33,472 nt of DNA from Methanobacteriota archaeon. Lineage in GTDB: Archaea; Thermoplasmatota; E2; DHVEG-1. The stretch is taken from positions 1-33,472 of the forward strand of contig JAPKYE010000059.1 in the NCBI GenBank assembly GCA_026394495.1, in the 5' to 3' direction. Each line of letters starts with the position of its first letter. The stretch's first letter is position 1. This document shows, piece after piece, positions 9,919-20,657 of this stretch. Made by a program: the position numbers and the translations under genes. The notes under the pieces were generated by a model. It did not search any database. It saw only the letters and a list, made by a program, of their open reading frames with translations, and had not been told where the DNA came from.

Positions 9919-9970
9919 AATAAAAACCTCGAATCTCTCGAAACACAACATCGGCAGGAAAACCCGCAAA

Positions 9971-10202
9971 TTCCCATCTCTGTCACCTGAAACACCCTTC
10001 AATGACCAGTTCCAGGCAGGGTTCATTGACCGCCAATTTCCAGGAGTAAATCATTTCCCATTCCTGTCACTTTTCCATTTCCCAAACGTATCACCTAAAA
10101 GTGCCTTCGTTGATTTCCCCCTCTCCAAGAAATAATTCCCATCCGTGTCACCTGGGATATTTCCTATCTCTGTCACTTTTGGTTCCCATCGGTGTCGCTT
10201 TT
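9971..10202. repeat. cluster of six degenerate TTCCC-N5-TGTCACYTKT repeats
   Basis: Copies near 9971 (ttcccatctctgtcacctg), 10054 (tttcccattcctgtcactttt), 10078 (tttcccaaacgtatcaccta), 10136 (ttcccatccgtgtcacctgg), 10161 (ttcctatctctgtcactttt), 10183 (ttcccatcggtgtcgctttt). Confidence 0.75.
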
Positions 10203-10318
10203 GATTTTCAGTTTTCGATGGTTATTTCATTGTATTGTTCATAAAAAAATCTTCTTTTTTTTAAGGTTCTGTGGCAAAACCGTTATATATACGTTATTCC
10301 CATAATTATTATTGTATA

Positions 10319-10402
10319 ATGACAAAGAAAGAGAAACAGGAAATTAAATTGTTTGTTCAAGAGCGATCAGAATATCTCAAATACTGTGCTAGAGTTCATT
10401 AG
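10319..10402 (+). pseudogene. possible N-terminal fragment of a transposase
   Basis: MTKKEKQEIKLFVQERSEYLKYCARVH* (27 aa) directly downstream of the repeat cluster; transposase origin is inference only. Confidence 0.25.
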
Positions 10403-10862
10403 GATTGTATTTTTTTAACCATTGTAGTATTTTTGTCCCATAAGAAGATATCATTAGTTTTTTGATTTCGTTTCTCCTCGCCGATTCATCTTCGATATTT
10501 GTTATTCTAAAAAACTCTCTGTGTAATTCATGTTTTTCCTCATAGGGCAGTCTCCATTTTTCCAGTTTAATTCTTTCTGTATTGGTTGCAAGTGGTCGAC
10601 AGTGATTTTTCTGTAAAAATCGTTCAGCAGAGAGAAGTGATGTCCGGTGATTTCCGTTTCTAAACGGATGCAACACTATGAGAGATACGCAATATCCCAA
10701 CGCTTTGCGGTAGATATCTTTTCCAAATTTTTCGGATATAAAACGAAGAGTAAATCTGATATCATCAGGTTGTATAACCTGGAATTTTTCTCCCTCACCT
10801 GTAAGCTGCAGTGAATATCGATTGATTTCTTGTATTTCATCTTCTGAGAGATACTCAATCAT
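10389..10862 (-). CDS. Fic/Doc family protein (putative orphan)
   Basis: 157 aa with Fic core LIVLHPFRNGNHRTSLLSAERFL. Confidence 0.75.
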   Translation of the reverse strand: MIEYLSEDEIQEINRYSLQLTGEGEKFQVIQPDDIRFTLRFISEKFGKDIYRKALGYCVSLIVLHPFRNGNHRTSLLSAERFLQKNHCRPLATNTERIKLEKWRLPYEEKHELHREFFRITNIEDESARRNEIKKLMISSYGTKILQWLKKYNPNEL

Positions 10863-10914
10863 GGCGGGTACATCACGTTACTATTTATTCAAGATTCTCA
10901 TTACCTTTTTAGTA

Positions 10915-10955
10915 TTTCCCAACTTTGTCACTTAGCATTTCCCACCTTTAACTCA
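10915..10955. repeat. two further degenerate TTCCC...TGTCACTT-like copies
   Basis: tttcccaactttgtcactta (10915) and tttcccacctttaactca (about 10938), on the far side of the Fic gene. Confidence 0.5.
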
Positions 10956-11110
10956 ACAACAATAAAGACCAGATATCCCTAGCTGTAAATACAGATACAT
11001 TTACATCTTTTTATCTGAGGTGTGAAGACAGTAGTGATAGAAGGTTAACTACATACGTATTTACATATTCAGCTGCGAAAAAGGTACTTAAAACCCAGCG
11101 TCTTTTTAGA

Positions 11111-11202
11111 GGTTGGAAGGAATTGGGCTGGTAGTTGTTTTAGAGTGCATCCCATCCCCTCCTAGTGAGGCCAGCCTTTCCTTCTTTCTAATAACTGTTT
11201 TT
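11111..11202 (+). ncRNA. candidate structured non-coding RNA
   Basis: TATA-like TACTTAAA at 11086-11093. Long stem GAAGGAA-(tt)-G-GGCTGG (11116-11131) pairs with CCAGCC-T-TTCCTTC (11171-11184). Inner hairpin CCTC-CTAGT-GAGG (11158-11170). T-run 11198-11202. Confidence 0.45.
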
Positions 11203-11416
11203 CCCTTCGACAACTAAAAGAATCTTGATTTTTATTCGTGAAAAAATAACAAAGTATTTTACCATAGTCGACATTACAAAACTGGTGGATGGAAAAACAC
11301 ATTTGAGGGGAAACTGAGGAGAGATCTTTATCCCAAAAAATAGTGCATCAAACATCCTTTGATTTCCAGAAGATCCACATCATTGAAACAAACATATGCT
11401 GAGGAGGAATCGTTGA

Positions 11417-11530
11417 ATGACCACACAGATACCAAATTATTGCCAAGAGCCAAAGATTATACCGAAACAGATACCGCTATTTGAGGAACAGGATGACGGA
11501 GAACTCATCCCGTACACCAAAGAAATCTAA
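11417..11530 (+). CDS. small ORF, 37 aa hypothetical
   Basis: MTTQIPNYCQEPKIIPKQIPLFEEQDDGELIPYTKEI; GAGGAGG SD about 9 nt upstream; not in the ORF track. Confidence 0.45.
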   Translation: MTTQIPNYCQEPKIIPKQIPLFEEQDDGELIPYTKEI

Positions 11531-11612
11531 CAGTAGATTTTTTCTTCTTTTCATTTCTTTTTTTATCAGTTAAAGGAACAAATATAAACATTGTTATGAT
11601 ATAAACCGTCTC

Positions 11613-13001
11613 ATGGAAAAACGAACCGTTGCATTAAGTATCGCAGGATCGGATTCTTCAGGTGGCGCAGGCATTCAAGCGGATATGAAATCATTTTCTG
11701 TCCTTGGTGTCCATGGATTAACCGCTATAACTTGTGTTACCGCACAGAACACACAACGGGTACACCATATACATCCTATAAGTGTTGAAAGTATTGAACA
11801 ACAAATTGATGCCGTGTATGAAGATTTCTCTATTAACGCTGTGAAAACTGGGATGCTGTACAGTGATGAGATGGTAGGTTGTGTTGCAAAAAAAATATCA
11901 GAGTATCATATGAAACCTGTTGTTGATCCTGTAATGATTGCTACAAGTGGAGACAACCTTTCTCAAAAAACGTTTCTAAAGACACTGAAAAAAGAACTAC
12001 TGCCGAAAACGTATATGTTAACCCCGAATATCCCTGAGGCAGAAATGATTCTTGGAAAAACGATTAAAACTTTGGAAGAAATACAAAACGCATGCAAAAG
12101 ACTTCATTACCTCGGACCAAAATTTATTTTTTTGAAAGGAGGTCATCTTGAATGCGATGATGCCACTGATGTCTTTTTTGATGGGAAAAAAACTTCAACG
12201 TTTTCTCTCCCACGTATACCTTTGGGAAAAACACACGGTTCGGGATGTACACTTTCAGCGCTTATTGCCGGGTATCTTGCATTAGGAGAAACACCGCTTC
12301 ACGCAGCACAAAAAGCAAAAACCATGACATGGACGATGATCAACGATAGTTTTCAATTAGGAAAGGGCGCAACACTATTGAATCAATCACTTTGCATCCA
12401 TGATGCCCCACCATTATGTCCCAGCAACGATCATTTTTGTGTGTGGCTTGAGTTAAAAACCATGGTTGATCGTCTTCTTTTAATTTTACCCAAAGAGTTT
12501 GTCCCTGAGGTAGGAATTAATATCGGTTACGCGGTGATTGGTGCACTGAGTCCAGATGAGATATGCGCGATTGAGGGACGAATCGTAAAAACAAAAGACC
12601 GTGTACTTCGACAAGGCCGATTGGATTATGGCGTCTCAAAACACATAGCCTCGATTATCCTTACTGTGATGTCTATTGATATGTCGATGAGATGTGCGAT
12701 GAATATTTCTTATTCAAAAGAAAACCTTAAACTATGTAGAAACGCTGGGTTAACAATAGGTTCCTTTGATCGAAAAAATGAGCCAGCGAACGCCTCTTCA
12801 ACAATGGAATGGGGAACTAAAGATGCAATCGTAAGGCTCAACGGCATCCCTGATATAATCTATGATACCGGTAGTGTTGGAAAAGAACCTATGATTCGCC
12901 TCATTGGCAAAAACCCACCTGATGTTCTTCGAAAAATGCAATGCATCATCGGAAAAACAGGAGAAAAACTACGAAATCATTATAAAGCACAACAGAATTG
13001 A
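11613..13001 (+). CDS. thiDN: bifunctional HMP kinase/HMP-P kinase - thiamine-phosphate synthase (ThiD-ThiN fusion)
   Basis: [60 protein letters not shown]-terminal ThiN-like domain ([28 protein letters not shown]...[12 protein letters not shown]). Confidence 0.9.
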   Translation: MEKRTVALSIAGSDSSGGAGIQADMKSFSVLGVHGLTAITCVTAQNTQRVHHIHPISVESIEQQIDAVYEDFSINAVKTGMLYSDEMVGCVAKKISEYHMKPVVDPVMIATSGDNLSQKTFLKTLKKELLPKTYMLTPNIPEAEMILGKTIKTLEEIQNACKRLHYLGPKFIFLKGGHLECDDATDVFFDGKKTSTFSLPRIPLGKTHGSGCTLSALIAGYLALGETPLHAAQKAKTMTWTMINDSFQLGKGATLLNQSLCIHDAPPLCPSNDHFCVWLELKTMVDRLLLILPKEFVPEVGINIGYAVIGALSPDEICAIEGRIVKTKDRVLRQGRLDYGVSKHIASIILTVMSIDMSMRCAMNISYSKENLKLCRNAGLTIGSFDRKNEPANASSTMEWGTKDAIVRLNGIPDIIYDTGSVGKEPMIRLIGKNPPDVLRKMQCIIGKTGEKLRNHYKAQQN

Positions 13002-13041
13002 GCGCAGTCGTAAAACCAAAGATGATACGGGGAGTTTAGTT

Positions 13042-13329
13042 ATGACTGGAAAAGGAAACGCAGAAGAAAACATCATCTATGTAGGAAGCAAACCGCCAAT
13101 GAGCTACGTACTCGCGATAGTCACTCAGTTTAACAGTGGCTCAAGTGAAGTGTTCATCAAAGCACGAGGCAAAGCAATCAGCAGAGCAGTCGATGCAGCG
13201 GAGATTACACGAAACCGGTTTGTGACAGACGCAAAATTAAAAGACATCAAAATCGGCACAGAAGCAGTGACAAACGAAGAAGGCAGAACATCCAACGTTT
13301 CTTCCATCGAGATTTGCCTTGAGAAGTAA
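13042..13329 (+). CDS. alba: Alba DNA/RNA-binding protein (start trimmed from the ORF track)
   Basis: [54 protein letters not shown] at 13042 preferred because the 12904 start overlaps thiDN. Confidence 0.9.
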   Translation: MTGKGNAEENIIYVGSKPPMSYVLAIVTQFNSGSSEVFIKARGKAISRAVDAAEITRNRFVTDAKLKDIKIGTEAVTNEEGRTSNVSSIEICLEK

Positions 13330-13503
13330 CGTTATTTGGAAGACGTATTCTCTTTAATAAAAAATACTTCTTTCCACTTCTTTTTCTTTTTTTGTTTTAA
13401 TTGTAGTATTTTCTGTTCGCATAAATACATTAAAAATAAAAAAAAGAAGAAAAAATGGAGGAAAATTCTCCAACTTTTCTATTATTTCAATTTTCTGTTA
13501 TAT

Positions 13504-13812
13504 TTATGCTGGTGGTACCATACCAGCATGATGGTCAGGAATGAAATAGGTAATGGTTTTCAAAATTTTGGTCTCATGCCAATCATGACCACCTGTACCA
13601 GTCTCCCAATAAACTCCTATATACCATGTTTCAGTAACCCATTTTCCGTCAAAAACCTTAGTTACAGAATATTCTTTATATACGGGTCCATACTCAACCC
13701 ACCTACCTTGTACTTGTGCTGTACACGCCGGTACAAATGCTATCAACACAAATAGTGCGCCTGCCCCAATTCCCATTATTTTTAATGTTTTGTTCTTCAT
13801 TTTTCTCATCAC
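13504..13812 (-). CDS. small secreted protein, 102 aa
   Basis: Clear signal peptide (IMGIGAGALFVLIAFVPACTAQ), aromatic-rich mature part with HDWHE and DHHAG. Confidence 0.5.
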   Translation of the reverse strand: MMRKMKNKTLKIMGIGAGALFVLIAFVPACTAQVQGRWVEYGPVYKEYSVTKVFDGKWVTETWYIGVYWETGTGGHDWHETKILKTITYFIPDHHAGMVPPA

Positions 13813-14105
13813 ATCCTAAATTTTTCTTTGTTATATCGTTTGAGCACTGCCCAAACAACTTCTATAAATCATTGTGGTCAATTTGATATTTATATGTTGC
13901 TTGACGATTGTTGTCCAAATCAAATTGACAGTTCATACTGTTATACTTTCAAAAAACCTATATCTAATTTTGCCTTGTTAAAATGTCAAAACGAAAAAAT
14001 GACATTTGTATAGCTCTTTTAGTTAATTATGAATTGCGATCTGTCTTTTTATGAATTGATTTATATTGTTGTGGAGTAAACACCATAATTAATATTTTTT
14101 TATTC

Positions 14106-15944
14106 CTAAGGTAGCATATACGCTATATCATCCCATGGATGTCGATACAAACCTTGTTTCAGTCGCTTCTGATCAAGGTAATGACCGATAAGTCCGATAC
14201 TGCGACCGAGTACGAAGAGGCCGTTGAGTGCACCCATCTTTATGTATTCATCTGCTTCTTGTTTCGTCAGCTCTGATCTGAGTAAATCAACAAAACAGAT
14301 CCCGATGCAGCCATCCACGTTCAAGATCAGATTATCTCGTTTTGAAGTGGTGATTTTCTCAACTTCTCGCGCATAATCAAGCAGAGGAGTACTTTTAAAA
14401 TGCTTCTTTGCATAGCTACTGATGATCGTGACACGCATATCTGGGTTATGGATCGATTTTACCAGATGACCAATACCCTGGATATTCGCACCTTTTGCCT
14501 TCATATCATCGACAAACTGCTGCGGTGTTTTCCCAGCATCATACGCCTCAGAAAACATCTGAGCAGCGCCATCAATCGCACCACCAAAACGCGGCCCGAT
14601 CGTAAGCATCCCAGATACTAGAGAAGAAATCAGATCTTTTCCTGCGCGTGTCGCAACAATCGTGTTATGCGCGCCAGAAACAGCAGGCCCATGATCCGCG
14701 GTGACCATGATTGCCATTTCGATGAACTTTGTAGCGTAGGATGGCAAGAGTTTTTTAAACCACAGAATACTCAGCACTCCGCCGATACCAATATCTTTTT
14801 CAAACACTTTAGAAATCGACATGTTCCCATATAAAAGTTCCTCGCCACGGTCATCTGATATTGTACAAATAAAATTCGCAGGTTTTCGTACAGCCTTTGT
14901 TTTCATCGCAGTAGCATAATCCATCGGAACCTTAACAGGATCAGGCTCTGGTTTTGGTATAATTATCTTCTTTTTCACAAGATCATCATAGACCATGCGG
15001 ATTTTTTCATCGTAATCATCAAAGGAGTTTGGAACAACTGCACCAGCAGTTTTCAATGCCGCATTCTTTGCATCTGCGGTCTCCGTATCGGATCCTGCTT
15101 TCGCACCAGCATGACCAAACTGTACCTCTGTCTTGAATGCTTTTGAACACGTGCCAGTAACCCACATAACAAGTGGTTTTTTGATTTGTTTTTTCTTCAG
15201 TGCTTCAACAATCGTATATTCATCGGTTCCTCCGACTTCACCAAGACACACAAGCATCTTTATCTCAGGGTTTTTCTCAAAACGCAACAGATGATCTAGA
15301 AGATTGGAGCCTGGGTATCGGTCACCACCAATAGCAATTCCCTCGTAGAGACCATCGGTGCTTCGTGCAACAATATTATATGCTTCGTTGCTCAGTCCAC
15401 CAGATTTTGAAACAAAACCAACTGAACCTGGTCTATGAAGTTTGGATTCCATAATGTTTTCAATGGTTCCACCAGTATTTCCTATCTTAAAAGCACCAGC
15501 AACAATCCCGCCGACAGTCGCAGGACCAATAATGATTTTCCCGAGTTTCTTTGCTTTTACGGTGAGCTCTTTCATCCTGCGTTCAGGAACCCCTTCAGCA
15601 ATAATCACAATTGTTCTAATTTGTGGTATCGCAAACGCTTCTTCTGTAGATGATGCAGCGGATCGAAACGAAGCAAAATTAATCATCACGTCAACGTTTG
15701 GATGTTTCATTGCAGCTGTTTTCAATTGTTTGTAGACTGGGACAAGAATCTCCTTTGGTCCGAAGAAAAACTTCTGAAATCCATCTGATCCAGTCGGGTT
15801 CACCACAGCAGCAACTGACGGTGTTTTTCTTCCTGCGACATAATCAAAATCAAGCATACGTTGCACTGCGTTTGTTTGCATGTTATAGATGAATGATTGT
15901 GTATCTTTTGTAAATAACAAATAATCTTTTTTATCAGTTGCCAT
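14106..15944 (-). CDS. aclB: ATP-citrate lyase, C-terminal-type subunit (CoA-binding/ligase + citrate synthase homology domain)
   Basis: [35 protein letters not shown], catalytic-His motif [92 protein letters not shown], as in eukaryotic ACLY. Confidence 0.93.
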   Translation of the reverse strand: MATDKKDYLLFTKDTQSFIYNMQTNAVQRMLDFDYVAGRKTPSVAAVVNPTGSDGFQKFFFGPKEILVPVYKQLKTAAMKHPNVDVMINFASFRSAASSTEEAFAIPQIRTIVIIAEGVPERRMKELTVKAKKLGKIIIGPATVGGIVAGAFKIGNTGGTIENIMESKLHRPGSVGFVSKSGGLSNEAYNIVARSTDGLYEGIAIGGDRYPGSNLLDHLLRFEKNPEIKMLVCLGEVGGTDEYTIVEALKKKQIKKPLVMWVTGTCSKAFKTEVQFGHAGAKAGSDTETADAKNAALKTAGAVVPNSFDDYDEKIRMVYDDLVKKKIIIPKPEPDPVKVPMDYATAMKTKAVRKPANFICTISDDRGEELLYGNMSISKVFEKDIGIGGVLSILWFKKLLPSYATKFIEMAIMVTADHGPAVSGAHNTIVATRAGKDLISSLVSGMLTIGPRFGGAIDGAAQMFSEAYDAGKTPQQFVDDMKAKGANIQGIGHLVKSIHNPDMRVTIISSYAKKHFKSTPLLDYAREVEKITTSKRDNLILNVDGCIGICFVDLLRSELTKQEADEYIKMGALNGLFVLGRSIGLIGHYLDQKRLKQGLYRHPWDDIAYMLP

Positions 15945-15947
15945 AAT

Positions 15948-17234
15948 CTATTTTCCTCCTTTCAGTGTATTCATCGCCATGGGGACAATTTTTGTCATAT
16001 GCGTTTCAGGTCCATAGACTTCGATAGGGACACCCACGTCATTTCCCAGTTCTCGCATGATTTTCAGGCCTTCTTTGTAGTTTGGTCCACCCCTGCGAAC
16101 AAAGATACGAATATTGTTCTCCCGAAGTTTTGTCTGATATTCTTTTATAGCGCGAACAATACCTTTGAAGGTGTTTGCAACATCAGTGAAATTCGCTATC
16201 CCGCCACCGATAATCAAGACTTTACCATTGGGATGTTTCTTTCTGGTCATAAGATCAAGAATTGTTTTTGCGTACAGATACGTGAATTCCTCATTTGGAT
16301 CGCCGGAGTATTCCCCATAGTTTGCCATTTCATTCATGCCGCCTAGATCCGTAATCGTATCTGCATAGATGACTGAGGCGCCGCCACCAGCAACCATCGT
16401 CCAGATCCTTCCCTCAGGGTTAATGACCGTGAGTTTCAATGATGCACCAGTCTTAGAATCAAGATCTTCGATAAACGCTTCTTCTTTTGACAGAATCCTA
16501 CCAAACGGTGAAGGAAACTTTATGCCACCCCATTTTTTTCCGCTCACAAACTCAGCGGTATCATCAAGTTTTGCTGCAAGATCCAACGGAAAGATTTTAT
16601 TATCAATAACGACAAATGGGTTTATTTCCAGATACGCGTAGTTAAGATCAGCATAGAATTTATACATGCCTTCAATGAACCCTGCAATGAGAGATCGTCG
16701 GTCACTAGGGACTTTTCCAAGGATCTTTTTCTCGATATCAGATGCAGTCGGTTGTTCACCAATAAGAACCAGGAGGCGAACCGCTTTTGTGTCAATGTCA
16801 CCAACATTGATCCCCCCTTCATGATGAAACAAAATCTCATCACCATCTTTAGTTGAGACAATTGCAAGATAATACTCATCTGTTTCTTTATGGACAATGA
16901 ACGGCTCAACAATAAAATGATCAAGAATACCGGTAACAGTTCCCACTGTTACTGGTTTGCTCATGCGTTCTTTGACCCAGTTTTCAACGTCTTTCCAGTC
17001 TGCATTCAACAAAAGAAGCTTGCTTTTTCCCCGTCGTTTGATAAGTTGATCAGGTTTCACAACAAGTTTTTCTTTCATGAGCCATTTGTATGTCGTCGGT
17101 AATTGTTTAAAATCTATATCAGGCCCAATCGTAAGAAAACGATCTTCAACAGTATATTTGCCGTTCGTATATTCTTTCAGTAAACGGGCGATCATCTTTT
17201 TTCCGTCCGCCTCACGAATTGCTTTCTGCGCCAT
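15948..17234 (-). CDS. aclA: ATP-citrate lyase, N-terminal-type subunit (ATP-grasp + citrate-binding)
   Basis: LVVKPDQLIKRRGKSKLLLLN, DHFIVEPFIVHKETDEYYLAIVSTKDGDEILFHHEGGI, GRIWTMVAGGGASVIYADTITDLGG, GEYSGDPNEEFTYLYAKTILDLMT; plant ACLA / animal ACLY N-terminus-like. Confidence 0.92.
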   Translation of the reverse strand: MAQKAIREADGKKMIARLLKEYTNGKYTVEDRFLTIGPDIDFKQLPTTYKWLMKEKLVVKPDQLIKRRGKSKLLLLNADWKDVENWVKERMSKPVTVGTVTGILDHFIVEPFIVHKETDEYYLAIVSTKDGDEILFHHEGGINVGDIDTKAVRLLVLIGEQPTASDIEKKILGKVPSDRRSLIAGFIEGMYKFYADLNYAYLEINPFVVIDNKIFPLDLAAKLDDTAEFVSGKKWGGIKFPSPFGRILSKEEAFIEDLDSKTGASLKLTVINPEGRIWTMVAGGGASVIYADTITDLGGMNEMANYGEYSGDPNEEFTYLYAKTILDLMTRKKHPNGKVLIIGGGIANFTDVANTFKGIVRAIKEYQTKLRENNIRIFVRRGGPNYKEGLKIMRELGNDVGVPIEVYGPETHMTKIVPMAMNTLKGGK

Positions 17235-17254
17235 AAAAATCCTCCTTTATTTCT

Positions 17255-18496
17255 TTACATTTTTTTCTGAAGATTCTTCGCAATAGCATCAACGAATTCT
17301 TCAGTATATACTTGTTTGTTTTTTGGTGAGGGAGTCGCAACTCTCAACAAATCACCAGTCATGATTCCGCTTTCGATGGTCTCAAGTGATGCATCTTCGA
17401 GTTTCTTTGCAAAATCTACAACCTCTGGTGTTTTATCAAGTTCTCCACGTTTCCTGAGGCATCCGGACCAGGCAAAGATAAGTGCCATGGGGTTTGATGA
17501 GGTTTTTTCTCCTTTTAAATATTTATAGTAATGTTTCTGAACAGTCCCATGTGCAGCTTCGTATTCAAAAAACCCTTCTGGTGATACGAGAACTGATGTC
17601 ATCATAGCAAGACTACCATACGCTGAACCAAGCATATCAGACATCACATCGCCATCGTAGTTTTTCACAGCCCAAAGAAGTCCTCCTTCTGCTTTCATAA
17701 TCCGTGCAACCGCATCGTCGATAAGGGTGTAAAAATATTCAATGCCTGCTTTCTCGAATTTTGTTTTCCAGTTTTTCTCGTACTCATTTTGGAAGATCTG
17801 TCTGAATCTTGCATCATAGGTTTTAGAGATCGTGTCTTTTGTGGAAAACCACAGATTAACCTTTTGATCAAGAGCAAAGGTGAAACAGGCTTTCGCAAAA
17901 CTACCAATCGATTTATCAGTGTTATGAATCCCTTGCAAAATTCCAGGTCCCTTGAACTCATGAATAGTACACCGAATAGGCTGCCCGCCGTCAGAAGGAG
18001 TAAACACAAGTTCTCCTTTTCCAGGGCCTGGGACACGAATCTCCTGGTTTTTGTACACATCGCCATACGCATGTCTGCCGATGATAATCGGTTTTGTCCA
18101 ATTGCGAACACCAGGTAGGATGTTTTTTACAAGAATCGGCGCTCTGAACACGGTTCCATCAAGAGCTGCTCGAAGGGTTGCATTTGGGCTTTTCCACTCT
18201 TCTTTCAAATTGTATTCTTTTATCCGATCCTTGTTTGGAGTGATGGTTGCGCATTTTACACCAACACCATGTTTTTTTATTGCGTTCGCCGCATCAACGG
18301 TTACCTTATCATTTGTTTCATCCCGATATTTCAACCCGAGATCATAGTAGTCAAGATCCATGTCAAGATACGGTAAAAGAAGTTTTTCTTTCACCATCTT
18401 CCACATGATGCGGGTCATTTCATCCCCATCGATTTCAACTATCGTGTTTTTTACCTTGATTTTATCTTGAGTTTTCATATGTTGCATCTGTTTCAT
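17255..18496 (-). CDS. icd: isocitrate dehydrogenase (NADP+), eukaryote-like type II
   Basis: [100 protein letters not shown]-like, [11 protein letters not shown]; resembles human IDH1/2. Confidence 0.93.
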   Translation of the reverse strand: MKQMQHMKTQDKIKVKNTIVEIDGDEMTRIMWKMVKEKLLLPYLDMDLDYYDLGLKYRDETNDKVTVDAANAIKKHGVGVKCATITPNKDRIKEYNLKEEWKSPNATLRAALDGTVFRAPILVKNILPGVRNWTKPIIIGRHAYGDVYKNQEIRVPGPGKGELVFTPSDGGQPIRCTIHEFKGPGILQGIHNTDKSIGSFAKACFTFALDQKVNLWFSTKDTISKTYDARFRQIFQNEYEKNWKTKFEKAGIEYFYTLIDDAVARIMKAEGGLLWAVKNYDGDVMSDMLGSAYGSLAMMTSVLVSPEGFFEYEAAHGTVQKHYYKYLKGEKTSSNPMALIFAWSGCLRKRGELDKTPEVVDFAKKLEDASLETIESGIMTGDLLRVATPSPKNKQVYTEEFVDAIAKNLQKKM

Positions 18497-18503
18497 TGTT
18501 CTC

Positions 18504-20450
18504 TTACTCCTTTTTTCCCATAAAATTCAATGTTCCCCCAGATAGAAGAATCTGTTTCTCCCGCTCAGAGAGATCGTATGTTACTTCAAACTGTTTGTCT
18601 TTTGTTTTATTTCTCACGATCATTGTTTTTCCTTTTTTCAAAAAGCTGTGAACGTCTGGGATTTCTAGTTCATCATTCTGATCAATCATATCGTAATCTT
18701 TCTCATTTTTGAACGTGAGAGGAATGATGCCGAAGTTCACAAGATTTGCTTTGTGGATCCGCTCCATGGATTTTGCGATAACTGCTTTTACTCCAAGATA
18801 CATCGGGCAGATTGCGGCATGTTCCCGTGATGATCCTTGACCGTAGCTGACCCCGGCAACAATGATGTTTTGTTTCCCGGTTTGCTGTATCTTTTTTGCA
18901 CGTTCATGGAATTTCGGATCAATCATTTCAAAAACAAACTCTGAGTATTTTGGTACATTTGATCGATATTTCATCCGTGCACCAGCAGGGATGATATGAT
19001 CTGTTGTGATTTTATCACCGACCTTAATAGTGACTACGCCTGTGATGAGTTCAGGCATGGGTGTGCTTCGTGGCGGTTCACCGATGTTTGGTCCACGGTA
19101 GATTTTCACTGTTTTCCCATCTTTTAGTGGTGTGATGAACATGCTGTCGTCAACGTAGAATTTCTTCGGCATTGCAATCTTTGGGTACTTGATGCCAAGC
19201 TTTTCAAGATCACGTGGGTCGGTAAATTTCCCAGTGATTACTGCTGCGGCTGCGGTCTCTGGGCTGACAAGATAAACCTGAGCGTCTTTTGTGCCAGAGC
19301 GCCCTTCAAAATTCCGGTTGCTAGTTCGCAGTGATACACCTGCGCTTTGCGGTGATTGGGAGTTACCTATGCAGAACCCGCATGCTGATTCAGCAAATCG
19401 TGCTCCTGAGGAAAGCAACTCGGAAAATCCTCCATTGATTGTAATATTTTCAAAGACTTGTTTTGATCCTGGTGCGACAACAAAACTCACGTTTTGGTAC
19501 GTTTTTTTATCTTTGAGGATATATGCAACGGTCATAAGATCTGTGTAAGATGAGTTTGTACAACTTCCAATGCATACCTGATCAACATCTATTCCTTTGA
19601 GTTCTCGTACTTTTTTTATGTTACCTGGACTATGCGGTGTTGCTGCGAGTGGTTCAAGGTCGCTGAGGTTTATGTCGACTATTTTATCATAGATCGCATC
19701 TTCATCTGCAGAGAGTGTTATCCAGTCGGATTCTCTTCCTTGTGTTTTGAGGAATTCTTTTGTTATTTCATCGCTGGGGAACACTGATGTGGTAACCCCG
19801 CATTCTGCCCCCATGTTGGTGATGGTTGCACGGTCTGGGACGGAGAGTGTTTTTACGCCTTCTCCACCATATTCGAAAACGGTACCAACGTTACCTTTGA
19901 CTGTGAAGATTTCAAGAACTTTAAGGATTACGTCTTTTGCGCTAACCCATGGTCTGAGTTTTCCCATGAGGTTGATTTTAATGACTTTTGGGTAGGTGAT
20001 GTAGAATGGTCCACCGGCCATGGCGACTGCGACATCAAGTCCTCCGGCACCTATTGCAAGCATGCCGATGCCGCCGCCAGTTGGTGTGTGCGAATCTGAT
20101 CCAAGGAGTGTTTTTCCTGGTTTTCCGAAGCGTTCAAGATGGACTTGGTGGCAGATGCCGTTTCCTGCACGTGAATACATTATTCCGTATTTTGCAGCTA
20201 TGGTTTTTAGGTAACGGTGGTCATCTGCGTTTTCGAACCCGATTTGAACGGTGTTATGGTCGACGTAGCTTACTGAGAGTTCTGTTTTGACTTTTGGGAC
20301 GTTCATTGCTTCAAATTGAAGATATGCCATTGTTCCGGTTGCATCTTGGGTGAGTGTTTGGTCTATTTTGATCCCAATTTCTTTTCCTTTTTCCGGTTTG
20401 CCTTCTTTGATGTGGTTAGCAAGTATTTTTTCGGTAATTGTCAATCCCAT
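18504..20450 (-). CDS. acn: aconitate hydratase
   Basis: [104 protein letters not shown]. Confidence 0.93.
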   Translation of the reverse strand: MGLTITEKILANHIKEGKPEKGKEIGIKIDQTLTQDATGTMAYLQFEAMNVPKVKTELSVSYVDHNTVQIGFENADDHRYLKTIAAKYGIMYSRAGNGICHQVHLERFGKPGKTLLGSDSHTPTGGGIGMLAIGAGGLDVAVAMAGGPFYITYPKVIKINLMGKLRPWVSAKDVILKVLEIFTVKGNVGTVFEYGGEGVKTLSVPDRATITNMGAECGVTTSVFPSDEITKEFLKTQGRESDWITLSADEDAIYDKIVDINLSDLEPLAATPHSPGNIKKVRELKGIDVDQVCIGSCTNSSYTDLMTVAYILKDKKTYQNVSFVVAPGSKQVFENITINGGFSELLSSGARFAESACGFCIGNSQSPQSAGVSLRTSNRNFEGRSGTKDAQVYLVSPETAAAAVITGKFTDPRDLEKLGIKYPKIAMPKKFYVDDSMFITPLKDGKTVKIYRGPNIGEPPRSTPMPELITGVVTIKVGDKITTDHIIPAGARMKYRSNVPKYSEFVFEMIDPKFHERAKKIQQTGKQNIIVAGVSYGQGSSREHAAICPMYLGVKAVIAKSMERIHKANLVNFGIIPLTFKNEKDYDMIDQNDELEIPDVHSFLKKGKTMIVRNKTKDKQFEVTYDLSEREKQILLSGGTLNFMGKKE

Positions 20451-20657
20451 AATTCAGCCTCTTCATTCTTTGTTTCATGGGTGAATATTGAAAGATTTAA
20501 TAAACTTTTTGCATAGAAACAGCCATATAAATAAAATATTAATCAATAAATAGTTATTTTGATAATTTTTAAAAAAATTTTGACCATTATAACGTAAATT
20601 TTTTGTAATATAGTTAAAACGAGAATTATAAATACTATATTCAACCATTCCGTCAAT
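20451..20657. promoter_or_regulatory. divergent intergenic promoter region between the acn-icd-acl operon and the double-HTH regulator
   Basis: 207 bp AT-rich gap between divergent starts; TATA-like TTTATTTATAT on the minus strand (near 20522-20535) and ATTATAAATA on the plus strand (near 20635-20644). Confidence 0.6.

Noticed and set aside
9911-10135. 74-aa ORF over the repeat cluster
   Set aside because: Translation is dominated by the repeated TTCCC/TGTCAC DNA motif (FPSL, FPFL), so it is repeat DNA, not protein.
9971-10202. Repeat cluster considered as a CRISPR array
   Set aside because: Repeats are short, degenerate and irregularly spaced; no constant-length unique spacers and no cas genes.
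11298-11330. ctgaggagag...atccc stretch upstream of thiDN considered as a TPP riboswitch
   Set aside because: Lacks the conserved CUGAGA / ACC...GAACCUGAUC core in the right order.
12904-13329. 141-aa ORF start as given in the track
   Set aside because: Overlaps the thiDN end; homology to Alba begins only after ATG 13042, so the shorter start is preferred.
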